Numbered from the stretch's first letter, positions 1 to 8,700 are shown. The stretch is DNA of 14,663 nucleotides from CAYHOI01 sp964358175 (GCA_964358175.1 CAYHOI010000045.1:1-14663), one strand, 5' to 3'. Numbers and translations are program-made. The notes: a model not told the origin generated them from the sequence alone.

Positions 1-87
1 TTTCTCCGCAAGCGGAGAGAGGTGGCCAACAGGCCGGAGAGAGGCGGAATTTAGAGGCGCTCACCCGTGCTTCATGCGACTGCTTCA
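1..87. other. GC-rich upstream stretch with a hairpin and a short direct repeat
   Basis: No gene is supported here. Bases 4-19 form a self-complementary TCTCCGC-AA-GCGGAGA stem. The ten-base string CGGAGAGAGG occurs at 13-22 and again at 35-44, around a small GGCC-AACA-GGCC inverted repeat (24-35). All three + strand frames run off the left edge and stop at 52, 96 and 108, so the tail of an upstream gene cannot be excluded. None of the peptides is recognisable. Confidence 0.4.
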
Positions 88-116
88 TTGACCTGCCCTT
101 GGAGGTTTGATAGAAT
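88..116 (+). promoter_or_regulatory. Sigma-70-type promoter for tRNA-Lys
   Basis: A -35 box TTGACC (88-93) and a -10 box TAGAAT (111-116) are separated by exactly 17 bases. The predicted start near 122-124 lies about 20 bases before the mature tRNA 5' end, as expected for a short precursor leader. The same -10 hexamer appears in the promoter before the S1-domain gene at 2923-2928. The lipoprotein gene behind the tRNA may also be served by this promoter, since no terminator is visible between them. Confidence 0.75.
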
Positions 117-142
117 GTCACAGCTTATGAAACGGCATTGTA

Positions 143-218
143 GATCTGGTAGCTCAGTTGGTAGAGCACTTGACTTTTAATCAAGTGGCCCCGGGTTCGA
201 ATCCCGGCCAGATCACCA
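143..218 (+). tRNA. tRNA-Lys (anticodon UUU)
   Basis: The full cloverleaf is visible. The acceptor stem GATCTGG (143-149) pairs with CCAGATC (208-214). The anticodon stem CTTGA/TCAAG (169-173/181-185) encloses the loop CTTTTAA, with anticodon TTT at 176-178. The T arm carries GGTTCGAATCC. The discriminator is A215 and the CCA end is encoded (216-218). It reads AAA and AAG lysine codons. A strong promoter lies upstream and a lipoprotein gene starts 54 bases downstream. Confidence 0.97.
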
Positions 219-272
219 TCCCTTCCCTTCATTCAGCGATTTCGTGAAGTGCTATTTCGAAAGGAGTATGAC

Positions 273-674
273 ATGTTCAAAAACATATTGATCGTCATCG
301 GATTCCTCATTTTTTCAACCCTCCTTGGTTGCAGTACAATCAACAAGAGTACACATACGTACGAGCAGAAAGCAGGGGAATACACACTCAAGTTCATCCT
401 TAAGAATCCCCCCACATCTGGAGAGAATTCGGCTTTATTCATCCTAAGGAACGCATCAGGAAATATCATTGATAACGCATTTATGAAAATTGAGTACTCG
501 ACACCAGCAATGCCAGATCGCCCCCCGATGAATTTCCATACTCAGGCTAAACCAACCGAAAGCGGATACAACGCTCTATTAGATTTCCCGATGAGCGGGT
601 CTTGGGAGGTTTCTGTTCTAGCCACGCTTAAAGACAAAGATATAAAATCGAGATTTACTATCGACGTACGTTAG
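273..674 (+). CDS. FixH/YtkA-like small lipoprotein
   Basis: This is a 133-residue exported lipoprotein. The start at 273 is preferred over an in-frame ATG at 249 because AAGGAG (261-266) sits six bases before it. It also yields a clean lipoprotein signal: a hydrophobic stretch at residues 4-18, then a lipobox LLGC with the lipidated Cys at 20. The mature part is one small beta-rich domain. The pattern TPAMPDRPPM (about 77-86), followed by Gly-Tyr and Gly-Ser-Trp-Glu-Val strands, resembles the YtkA-like/FixH domain, a family often found near copper or cytochrome-oxidase maturation genes. Here there are no such neighbours, so the role is open. The gene may be co-transcribed with tRNA-Lys. Its 3' end overlaps the convergent pseudo-recombinase gene by 17 bases. 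Export is well supported; the family assignment is moderate. Confidence 0.75.
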   Translation: MFKNILIVIGFLIFSTLLGCSTINKSTHTYEQKAGEYTLKFILKNPPTSGENSALFILRNASGNIIDNAFMKIEYSTPAMPDRPPMNFHTQAKPTESGYNALLDFPMSGSWEVSVLATLKDKDIKSRFTIDVR

Positions 675-1545
675 GTTCACGACCCCCAACCAATCGAATA
701 GCTTCAATCTTCAGATCAATTTCATGGATCTGTTTTCTGATCAGGTTGATTTTCTTCTCATCAAGTTTCTTTCCCCGCGCAGAAGCCTCTGCTCGGATTT
801 TCTTTGCGAGATCCACTAAATCAGCCTTCTGTTGTCTAAGACCACCCAGTTCCGATACTTCACTTCTTGGGTGATGCAGAGCGACTTTAGTTGCAGGAGG
901 GGGCGAAACATACGGCTTCTGAGACATAAGATAATAGGCTACAACGATCGACAGTCCAACAATTGGGAGGACAAGAAACCACATTTTCATGCCAAGGAAG
1001 TCCTTCTTCTCAATCAAAACACCTTTCTGAAGAGGAACAACCGGTGCTAACTCTGAAGTGCGCTGATACTTGTGCAAAGTCTTATAATCGGTAACCCCTA
1101 AAAGATGTGAAACTTGTTTTGTTGAGGCTCCAACTTGAAAAAGTCGAGCTGCAAACGTATTTCGTAATAGTTGCGAGGTCACTGGATGAGGGATACCAGC
1201 GGCGTCTCCTCCCACCCGAAGGATATGGTCAACGGATCGATCTGATAAAGCCTTCGTTTGGCCTTTTGTCGTTACAAACATTGAAGAAACGTCCGCATCT
1301 GGTCGCTCCGAAAGCCAACGCGAGACAGCACTACACGTATCGTCCGGTAACGGGATGCTCCTTGATTTCTTTCCAGTCACTCTTAAAAGCTTCTTGCTCA
1401 TATTCACATCGGCAATGGTTAACTGACAAAGTTCAGACATTGAAATTCCCGTTGTTAACATGAGTTTTACAATGGCACCATCTCTACTTGCAGACATCGC
1501 CTGAAGCAAAGCTTTCTCCTCACTTTCGGATAGGATATTTTCCAT
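658..1545 (-). CDS. Membrane-anchored protein with a degenerate tyrosine-recombinase domain
   Basis: This is a 295-residue protein of unusual architecture. Residues 1-165 match the catalytic domain of XerC/XerD-type tyrosine recombinases: TTGISMSELCQL, TGKKSRSIPLP, SQLLRNTFAARL and LLGVTDYKTLHKY. Compared with XerD, the first catalytic Arg is Ser35, the His of HxxR is Gln125 and the late His is Val151. The beta-hairpin Lys (59/60), Arg128 and Tyr160 remain, so strand-transfer activity is doubtful. There is no N-terminal core-binding domain. Residues 188-207 are a single membrane helix, preceded by basic residues that suggest the recombinase part is cytoplasmic. Residues 232-285 are highly charged and probably a coiled coil outside the membrane. 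The ATG directly abuts the YceI stop (TAAATG). The nearest AAGGA is 15 bases away, too far for normal initiation, so translation may be coupled. A DNA-binding or scaffolding role is possible but unproven. Confidence 0.8.
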   Translation of the reverse strand: MENILSESEEKALLQAMSASRDGAIVKLMLTTGISMSELCQLTIADVNMSKKLLRVTGKKSRSIPLPDDTCSAVSRWLSERPDADVSSMFVTTKGQTKALSDRSVDHILRVGGDAAGIPHPVTSQLLRNTFAARLFQVGASTKQVSHLLGVTDYKTLHKYQRTSELAPVVPLQKGVLIEKKDFLGMKMWFLVLPIVGLSIVVAYYLMSQKPYVSPPPATKVALHHPRSEVSELGGLRQQKADLVDLAKKIRAEASARGKKLDEKKINLIRKQIHEIDLKIEAIRLVGGREPNVRR

Positions 1546-2136
1546 TTATTTTGCTTTTATTCCTTCAATTTCAAGCAAAATATCTATCTCATCTCCGACC
1601 AGAACTCCACCCGTTTCAAGAATTTTGTTCCACACCATTCCGAATTCCTTACGGCTGATCTTGGTCGTGGCAGAAATGCCTCGATGCGTATTCCCCCAGG
1701 GGTCTTTGCTCTCAATGCTAGGCTCATTAGCAATTAACGATACCTCCTTGGTAACGCCATGCAAGCTCAAATCACCCACAACGGTGTAGGTCTTTCCAGT
1801 CTTTATTATTTTTTTGGATACAAATGTCATCAGAGGAAATTTCTCAACATCGAAGAAGTCCGCAGATCTGAGGTGATCATCTCTTCGTGACTGATTCGTA
1901 TCAATGGACGTCACATTGATCGTTACAGTGACTCTTGTTTTGGTGCTGTCCTTATCGTCCGTCTCGATCACTCCTCCAAAAGACTGAAAAGTCCCTTTCA
2001 CATTGGAAACCATGAGGTGTTTAACTTTAAACCCTACTGAAGAATGATCAGCATCAATAGTCCAAGTGGTCGCATGGGCGACGACCGGCAACAAAAACAT
2101 AAGTGACAACATAAAACAGCTATCTTTTAATTTCAT
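1546..2136 (-). CDS. YceI-family periplasmic protein
   Basis: This is a 196-residue exported lipocalin-like protein. The start at 2136 is chosen because CAAGGAG (2143-2149) precedes it and because it gives a proper signal peptide: basic N-terminus, hydrophobic core 6-20, and probable cleavage after VVAHA (residue 22). An in-frame ATG further upstream would give an implausible N-terminus. The mature part begins TWTIDADHSSVGFKVKHLMVS, then carries the family's conserved run: spacing around SRRDDHLRSADFFDVEKFP, TFVSK, GDLSLHGVTKEV and, near the end, VGDEIDILLEIEG. YceI proteins form a beta-barrel that can bind polyisoprenoid lipids. They are often stress or pH responsive, but their physiological role is poorly defined. 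It is the middle gene of a three-gene - strand run, with its own likely promoter at 2175-2202 and its stop touching the start of the next gene. Confidence 0.93.
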   Translation of the reverse strand: MKLKDSCFMLSLMFLLPVVAHATTWTIDADHSSVGFKVKHLMVSNVKGTFQSFGGVIETDDKDSTKTRVTVTINVTSIDTNQSRRDDHLRSADFFDVEKFPLMTFVSKKIIKTGKTYTVVGDLSLHGVTKEVSLIANEPSIESKDPWGNTHRGISATTKISRKEFGMVWNKILETGGVLVGDEIDILLEIEGIKAK

Positions 2137-2174
2137 AATGATCTCCTTGTGGTGTCTAGTATAAATCCATGTGT

Positions 2175-2202
2175 AGTATATCAGGTCAGGGCAGTTTTTC
2201 AA
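2175..2202 (-). promoter_or_regulatory. Likely promoter of the YceI gene
   Basis: Read on the - strand, TTGAAA (2202-2197) is followed after 16 bases by TATACT (2180-2175). This places a start about 30 bases before the YceI ATG, inside the 79-base gap after the YdcF-like gene. YceI and the following pseudo-recombinase could therefore be expressed independently of the YdcF-like gene. Confidence 0.6.
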
Positions 2203-2215
2203 GGTCGTCCTCCCT

Positions 2216-2794
2216 CTAAAAAATCCTCCAACCATATTTGAAATAATACCCTAAGAACTTTTTCTGCTCGAGGCGAGATATCCCATATTCCCAAGTACCA
2301 GGCGTATGTGCAAGTTTGATATCGAAATCACTCTCCAGCTGCGGAACTGTTGCTGAAATAATCTTCACTGATCGGGGTAAAACTCTTCGAAAGATCCAGT
2401 ATGTTCGCTTGCTATGATAGGGGGAGGTAACGAGAAGAAGGGTGTGAATGGGGTTCTTTAAGATAAACTCCCGTGTATTCGTAGCATCCTGATAGGTCGA
2501 ATCTGAAAATGACACATAGGAGAAAGAAGTATTTCTTATCTTGGAAATTTCTCGCTGAAGATATTTGATATTGTAAGGGGCATCCCCCGGTGAAAAAATC
2601 TTCTTCGCATAGCCCTTCTGTAAAAGCTCAACGCCATATTTAACCCGAATAAATTCCCCTGAAGGAATGACAATGACGTCAGCTTTCTCTATAACGTCAT
2701 AACGGAGGAGTTGTTCAGGCGCATAAGGAAACTGAATCGCTAGGTTGGCAAGCCAGAGTACAGGGACGATAAAGATGATAAGCAAAAATTTCAT
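2216..2794 (-). CDS. DUF218/YdcF-like membrane-anchored protein
   Basis: This is a 192-residue protein starting after a good AGGAGG ribosome site (GTTTTAGGAGGGTATA before the ATG). Residues 2-21 are a hydrophobic anchor or uncleaved signal. The domain follows the DUF218 (YdcF/SanA/ElyC) pattern: ADVIVIPSGEFIR (39-50), a GVELLQKGYAKKIFSPG segment (54-70), a short SDSTYQDATNTREFI helix start (97-111) and VTSPYHSKRTYW (122-133). Family members are linked to envelope or peptidoglycan-precursor functions and to S-adenosylmethionine binding in E. coli YdcF, but the reaction is not established. The usual Gly-rich loop after the first strand is here Pro-Ser-Gly, a mild deviation. It is first in the run YdcF-like, YceI, pseudo-recombinase. 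The catalytic part probably faces the periplasm or outer leaflet, but topology is not certain. Confidence 0.8.
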   Translation of the reverse strand: MKFLLIIFIVPVLWLANLAIQFPYAPEQLLRYDVIEKADVIVIPSGEFIRVKYGVELLQKGYAKKIFSPGDAPYNIKYLQREISKIRNTSFSYVSFSDSTYQDATNTREFILKNPIHTLLLVTSPYHSKRTYWIFRRVLPRSVKIISATVPQLESDFDIKLAHTPGTWEYGISRLEQKKFLGYYFKYGWRIF

Positions 2795-2829
2795 TATACC
2801 CTCCTAAAACCTTACGCACACACTGGCTG

Positions 2830-2859
2830 ATTATAACGACTATAGGCCTAGAATGTAAG
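2830..2859 (-). promoter_or_regulatory. Likely promoter of the YdcF-like gene
   Basis: On the - strand, CTTACA (2859-2854) and a perfect TATAAT (2835-2830) are 18 bases apart. The expected start is about 25-30 bases before the gene's ATG. It diverges from the S1-gene promoter. Between the two lies an imperfect inverted repeat with arms GACTGC (2862-2867) and GCAGTC (2888-2893) that could be an operator, though a six-base stem is weak evidence. Confidence 0.5.
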
Positions 2860-2899
2860 ATGACTGCAATGCGATCGTAGGGCAATCGCAGTCTCCAAT

Positions 2900-2928
2900 T
2901 TGCCAAAACCATGCAATACCTGTAGAAT
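2900..2928 (+). promoter_or_regulatory. Sigma-70-type promoter of the S1-der operon
   Basis: TTGCCA (2900-2905) and TAGAAT (2923-2928) are 17 bases apart. The predicted start near 2935 gives an AU-rich leader of about 50 bases before the ribosome site TAAGGAGG (2972-2979) of the S1-domain gene. S1 genes are autoregulated in some bacteria through such leaders; nothing specific for that is visible here. Confidence 0.7.
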
Positions 2929-2987
2929 GACGAAACTTATTATCTTATTTGCATTGTTATAAATTTATCGGTAAGGAGGATTTGACT

Positions 2988-4409
2988 ATGGATGATGAAT
3001 TACAAGCCACAAGGTTGGGCGAATCAAAGTATACTGGGGTGCTGCACCAGGATGTTGTTAGAAAAAGTGAAGGGGATCCACACAATCTGTCCCTTCGAGG
3101 CACAATAATTGGAGAAGAATCCGATTTCGAGAAGTCCCTTCGAGTCACCACGGTGCATACGGTATCGGTCACCGAGAAAGTTATCGATCAGCCAGCTCCT
3201 CAAGTTGAGACTGAGTCCATTCACGTGCCTGTGCCCATAAGCACGCCACCCCCTCCGGCCCCACTAGCATCTGTCATAACTCCGGCACCTGATAAAGAGG
3301 ATGACGGTGATGAATATTCATTTTCTTTAAAGAATTACAATGAAGGCGATATCATCCCTGGCATACTTTTGGGGATTGAAAAGGCTGGGGTTTTTGTCGA
3401 CATCGGCTACAAATGTGAGGGCTTTGTTTCGAACGAAGAGCTTGGTGAAACCAATAAATCCAGCTTGAAAGTTGGAGATCAGGTGATGTTATTTATTCTT
3501 CAGCTTGAAACCCGAGAAGGATATACTTTGTTGTCCAAAAGGCTTGCAGATTGGGAATTGGCCTGGAAGGAAGCGTATCAACTTTACAAGATGAAGGAAG
3601 TTGTTGAGGTGATTGTTGAAAATATGGTTAAAGGCGGTCTCGTTGTTCGATATCAGGGTCTGCGTGGATTTATTCCATCATCCCTTGTAAGTCGATCCCA
3701 TAGCGATCAACTCTCGGATCTTGTCGGGCAAAAAATACCCGCCTGCTTCGTTGAGGTGGATAAGAAAAGAAAGAAAATAATCTTTTCCAATAAGACACCT
3801 GATCGTCAAAATGATAGCATTTCCCGATCCAGTGCATTTGATTCTCTAGAAGTGGGGCAAGTCATCTCTGGACGAGTGACCAGTATTAAGGACTTTGGCG
3901 CGTTTGTTAATATAAACGGTATTGAGGGTCTTGTGCATATCTCCGAGCTCAGTTGGGATCGGATTGATCGAGTTGAGGATGTTCTGAAGGTTGGAGATGT
4001 CATGGATGTATTCATTCTGGGAATCGACAAGGAAAACAGAAAGGTCTCATTGGGTCTCAAGCAGCTCACACCGGATCCATGGGAAAAAGTTGAAGAAGTC
4101 TATCCCCTCAATTCTATTGCGAATGGCGTAGTCAGCCGAATCACTTCGTTCGGGGCGTTTGTTAAATTGGAACATGGCCTTGAGGGACTCGTCCACATTT
4201 CAGAGCTTAGCCATAATCATATTCATCATGTGGAAGATATCGTCAAAATTGGAGATCATGTTCGAGTCAAAGTTCTGCGAGTGATTCCGGAGGAGCAGAA
4301 GATTGGCCTTAGCATAAAACAGCTAGCAGACGTCCAGTCTGAAGAAGATGCCTCGCAGGATGAGTCTGTTGACGAGGTCAGCACTCCCGAACTTGAAGTC
4401 AATGAATAA
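2988..4409 (+). CDS. rpsA: S1-domain RNA-binding protein (ribosomal protein S1-like)
   Basis: This is a 473-residue protein with four S1 (OB-fold) RNA-binding repeats at about 119-185, 202-268, 287-357 and 374-444. The last two contain the classic FGAFV-GLVHISELS signature. The second has the GGLVVRYQGLRGFIPSSLV form typical of S1 domains that dock on the 30S subunit. Start 2988 is supported by TAAGGAGG eight bases upstream; an in-frame ATG at 2949 lacks such a site. Residues 1-117 are a low-complexity extension containing a run of prolines (87-90), and the C-terminus is acidic. Four repeats resemble S1 of Gram-positives and cyanobacteria rather than the six-repeat, 557-residue E. coli protein. 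It likely helps mRNA binding to the ribosome. The stop overlaps the der start (TAATG), so the two are co-translated. An S1-like gene also lies near der in Bacillus subtilis (ypfD region). A non-ribosomal S1 protein is the alternative. Confidence 0.9.
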   Translation: MDDELQATRLGESKYTGVLHQDVVRKSEGDPHNLSLRGTIIGEESDFEKSLRVTTVHTVSVTEKVIDQPAPQVETESIHVPVPISTPPPPAPLASVITPAPDKEDDGDEYSFSLKNYNEGDIIPGILLGIEKAGVFVDIGYKCEGFVSNEELGETNKSSLKVGDQVMLFILQLETREGYTLLSKRLADWELAWKEAYQLYKMKEVVEVIVENMVKGGLVVRYQGLRGFIPSSLVSRSHSDQLSDLVGQKIPACFVEVDKKRKKIIFSNKTPDRQNDSISRSSAFDSLEVGQVISGRVTSIKDFGAFVNINGIEGLVHISELSWDRIDRVEDVLKVGDVMDVFILGIDKENRKVSLGLKQLTPDPWEKVEEVYPLNSIANGVVSRITSFGAFVKLEHGLEGLVHISELSHNHIHHVEDIVKIGDHVRVKVLRVIPEEQKIGLSIKQLADVQSEEDASQDESVDEVSTPELEVNE

Positions 4410-5767
4410 TGGCTCTACCTACGATCCTGATTGTTGGACGTCCGAATGTCGGGAAATCGACCCTTTTTAATCGGCTCAGTAGACAAAAAAAAGCGATCGT
4501 TTGCGATCTACCCGGTGTAACCCGTGATTTAATATTTAATTACTGTACATGGGAAAATCATCGCTTTATTCTTATCGACAGCGGTGGGATATTTTTCGAA
4601 TCCGTTGATGAGAAAGCTTCTCCCTTTCAAGCCCAAATTGAAACCATGGTTCAAGCCGCCATTACCACCGCCGACTATATTTTCTTTGTTGCCTCTGCCG
4701 AGGACAACCTCACCCCTTATGACCAAGTCATCGCCAAGAACCTGATGCCGTTCAAAAACAAGACGGCGTTGGTCGTTAATAAGACAGATGAGTTGGAGCA
4801 AGCAAGAAATCTCATGGAATTTCACAGATTAGGCTTTGATCTCATTTCATTCGTCAGTGCAACACAAGCCAAAGGGATCGACTCGATGATGGAGGATGTT
4901 TTTGCTAAGCTCCCTCCTGATAAACAAGGGTTTAACCAGCCTCCTCCTGGAGATGCCATTCCTGTTTCAATTGTCGGACGCCCAAATGTAGGCAAATCCT
5001 CTATCCTAAATGCTTTAGCAGGGGCTGAACGGTCACTGGTCAGTGATATCCCGGGCACCACCCGTGACAGTATAGATCATACCATTACCGCAAATAAACA
5101 GGACTACCTGTTCGTTGACACCGCGGGATTAAAGAAGAAATCCAAAAATGAAGATGGTATCGACTTCTACAGTTATGTCCGGACGCTTCGATCCATCGAT
5201 GAAAGCAAAGTCTCTTTGTTCGTCTTAGATGCGACTCAGCCCATCACGGATCAGGACAAGCATATCGCCTCTCTTCTTGAGGACTATGGCAACGGCATCA
5301 TCATTGTGCTCAATAAATGGGATTTGGTTGAGAAGGATACCCATACGATTGAGCGATTTACGGAGTACGTCTACCATCAGCTCCCCTTTCTTGAGTATGC
5401 CCCTATCGTTGCCATCTCAGCCGTCACCAGAAAGAGACTTGGCAATATCTTTGAACTGATCAACACGGTTTATCATGAATCAATCAAACCGGTTGGAAGA
5501 AAGGCGTTGAATGACTTTTTGGCTCACTTTAATCAATCCAGCAAATCGGCTTTGCTACGATCAGGAAAGGGAAGAATTCATTATATGCTCAAAGAGAATG
5601 GCTCCTCTTTCAAGCTCTATGTGAACAACGTCTCCATTTTCAAACAACCCTTTACACGCTACTTTATCAAGCAGATGCGTTCAGTGTTTGGTTTTCTGGG
5701 AACGCCCATTCACATCTACTACCAGGGGCTGGAGAAGAACAAGAAAACACGCACTGGCAAATTCTAA
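4409..5767 (+). CDS. der: Ribosome-assembly GTPase Der (EngA)
   Basis: This is a 452-residue double-Era-like GTPase that acts in 50S subunit maturation in the cytoplasm. First G domain: GRPNVGKS (10-17), switch sequence DLPGVTRD (33-40), DSGG (57-60) and NKTD (124-127). Second G domain: GRPNVGKS (190-197), DIPGTTRD (213-220), DTAG (237-240) and NKWD (302-305). A KH-like domain follows from about 357 to 441, with a basic tail. Length and order are normal for the family and all nucleotide-binding motifs are intact. The first G3 motif is DSGG instead of the frequent DTGG, a conservative change. The ATG shares one base with the S1 stop. The gene's end overlaps the end of the convergent tandem-MutS gene by four bases, leaving no room for a separate terminator. 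Confidence 0.98.
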   Translation: MALPTILIVGRPNVGKSTLFNRLSRQKKAIVCDLPGVTRDLIFNYCTWENHRFILIDSGGIFFESVDEKASPFQAQIETMVQAAITTADYIFFVASAEDNLTPYDQVIAKNLMPFKNKTALVVNKTDELEQARNLMEFHRLGFDLISFVSATQAKGIDSMMEDVFAKLPPDKQGFNQPPPGDAIPVSIVGRPNVGKSSILNALAGAERSLVSDIPGTTRDSIDHTITANKQDYLFVDTAGLKKKSKNEDGIDFYSYVRTLRSIDESKVSLFVLDATQPITDQDKHIASLLEDYGNGIIIVLNKWDLVEKDTHTIERFTEYVYHQLPFLEYAPIVAISAVTRKRLGNIFELINTVYHESIKPVGRKALNDFLAHFNQSSKSALLRSGKGRIHYMLKENGSSFKLYVNNVSIFKQPFTRYFIKQMRSVFGFLGTPIHIYYQGLEKNKKTRTGKF

Positions 5768-8700
5768 TACTTTAGGCCAGAAGACTTCTTTTTTTTAGCC
5801 TCTATTTCTTTTCTCTCGGCTATTAGGGTCGCAACGACCTCTTTGGCATGAGAAGGGGCATCACCAGGAACCTTTTTGCGAAAAAATGTAATATGGTCAC
5901 CGTTAATTCTAAAGTCGAAATGATAAGGTTTTATTAAGTCGGGTGATTGGTTATGGAGCCATTTGACTACATCATGATGATGATGAGCAATCATTGCATA
6001 TTGCCCTGTTCTTAAAATCTCACTAGCAATTGATGCCGTAAATGCAGCTTGATAGGAAGGAGGAATGGTATGAAAAATTTCATCAGCACCCAAAAACACG
6101 GGGCCATCCGATTGTAAAATCTTCCATACCTCTTTCCAATACTCGAGTTCATTGGTAGATGCGCTTAACACTCCATCTTGTTCATTAACCCGATCAAAAT
6201 AAATAACCTGATTCATCTTGGGCATCGATCCTGAAGAAAAAGGTCCATATCCCGTTGCCATTGCGCATAACAGGGTAGCAACACTCACCTTAACATCATA
6301 GGTTTTCCCCGAACCATTTGGTCCCATTAAAAACTGAATACACTCTTTCAGGGAATTATTATCGGTTCGATGCATATCAAGTGTGTTTGTCTTTGACTCT
6401 GCTTTACTATCAAAAAGACTAAACAGATCTGTAAATAGGATTTCCCCTGTTTCATTTAAGTTAACCGGGCTCATGGTCTGTTCATCGATCATGCTAGCAA
6501 ATAAACATAGGGCACCTAAATAATCCATCTCCGTGCTGAAAACCCCTCGCCTTCCATCATTTCGTCGGTCGTCTCTAATCATCGACGTCATACTGAGATA
6601 GTCTGTCGCCCATCGACTCTCATATTCTCCCGTATGAGATCTACCTTTTCTTTGATCTTTAATTTTTTCATAATCAGGAATAGCATTTATTTCCCCTGAT
6701 CGTATTTGCGTAATGAGATCTGAAAATCTATTGTATAGCTGTTTCAAGTACGGACTTTTTAAGCGAGAAAGAGCTTGAAGCAGGTTGTCAACGTTTCTTT
6801 CAATAACAGGTTTCAAGCTAAGCGCTGTTGCCACGTGTTCTTGAGCGGCCCTAATATCAAAACTAAATTCCCATGTATTAACATTTTTTTCACTACCAAG
6901 CTGAGGATCACCTCCATGAATTATAAGACGAAGATCTTTCTCAATCGCGGGAATATCGATTGATTGAAGAGGTAGCGCAGGAATTAGTTCGTTAATACGG
7001 GTGCATTCCAAAACCAGGTTGTTTGCCAGTTCTTTCAAATCATCGTCGTTCTTTATATTAACTTCGTGAACTAATTTTTGTAGCTTAGCATTAATTTGTT
7101 TAATGTCCTCTTGCGTCAAAGGCTCTTTCTTATGAAAGTGCCAGTACGGTTGTAAGGCTCGTTTTACCGCGTTCTCTTCTGTTTTCCCCTCTTCATCTTG
7201 GAAAAGAGTTAACCAAGCTGTTAAATTTTTTTCTAATTCTTCTAATGCGTCAAATCCACCCGTTAACGTTTTTGTAATCCGAATAAAAGCAAGCATCTTT
7301 GTTGTAAACACATCGTCCATCACAGAATATCTCTCACCAGGAGATTGGTATTTTCTGTCACTCTCTCTCCTTGGATTAATTGCCCGATTAACCCCGTACT
7401 CACTGTGGCTCTCTAGGTTTCTAAACACACCTTCACAACCAAGTAATTCTGGTAACAGTTTGAAAAACCGCATATAGGTTCTATCCCTTACGAGTTCTCC
7501 AAACATAGCTTGTCTTTCCAAAATCTCTTCTGAAGATAATGCTGGAGAGTTTAGAATCATTCGAGAAAGAAGTAGTTGTAAGCGAGACACCATCAATTCT
7601 CCACCTTCAGTGGCAAATCGCTGGTTACGGAGCAATGATGCTGTGTCAAAATCTTTGTCCTTACTAAACAGTGAAAATAATGGGTCTTCTACATTTTGTA
7701 ACAATGGGAAAAAACCTGATATCGAAGATGATTTCATGCTTATGTCTAAACGCTCAGACTCTGTGTACGATTTGATTGTCGTATAGTTCAAAGGCTTAGG
7801 TTGACTTAAAACTAATTCCCCTTTTGCATATTGTCTCGCCTGCGATATTAGTAATGGTGGAACTTCCCTCATTTCCGCTATATCAAATGAATGAGCATCT
7901 CCGCTTCCTTTTTTCATTTGATACAATGGGACAAGTTTATACCCGGAAGCAGATTTATGATCGGGAATAAGCGTAATATCAAAGTAATAGCAACAACAAT
8001 TAGGTCTTTGAACAACCTCGTCTATAAAAATGTCATTATGTGTAGCTATTACAAGCTTTCCGCCTCTTTCATGAACCTGCGTTACTAAATTCATAATTCC
8101 CCACCCTTGATCAATGGGTGCCGTTGTAGAGTAGGGTTCGTCAATATACCATATTGAACCAGTGCTCATCCATTCTAAATTATTCACATGCCTAAGTGCC
8201 TCCGCTTGAAAGGCACTTAATCCATCTTCAGAGGAGGTATTACAATCATAAAAAGAAAATCCTGACAATGGTTTTTGGAGATTAGCGCGTAGAGCTGGAA
8301 CATAAGCAATTGATTGCATGCCAAGTCGAATAAGGAAATCACGTTGCAGGCCACTGAATGACTTCCCTGAATGACCTGCTCCAGAATAGACAATCGCGGA
8401 TGCGTCTTCGGGAGAATCATTCAAGACTTGTACACATTTTGGTTTTCCGATATGCCAACCTTGAGAATACCAAAAAGGCGCGCCTGCATCAAATGATATT
8501 TTACACCAGCCTTCTTTCTTGATCATTTTTGAGAGTTCCAACAATACCTTAATACTCTTTACGGATACCTCAAGTGACTCAAACGTACGATACATAATTT
8601 CCGACTTATTAAAACGAGCCCTTAACATCATAGTGCTGGCATAATAATTTTTATCTCGAAGAGTTAATTCTTCTCCGAATCGCGTCTTTTCCTCACTAGA

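Noticed and set aside
1107..1463. Open frame of 118 codons on the + strand.
   Set aside because: It lies entirely antisense within the pseudo-recombinase gene, has no ribosome site and gives no recognisable protein.
658..1545. Pseudo-recombinase plus tRNA-Lys as a functional genomic island with integrase and attachment site.
   Set aside because: The recombinase active site is damaged, it lacks a core-binding domain, and no second copy of the tRNA-Lys 3' end was found in the window.
2862..2893. Inverted repeat GACTGC...GCAGTC between the divergent promoters as an operator.
   Set aside because: A six-base stem with a 20-base gap is expected by chance often enough; mentioned only under the promoter.
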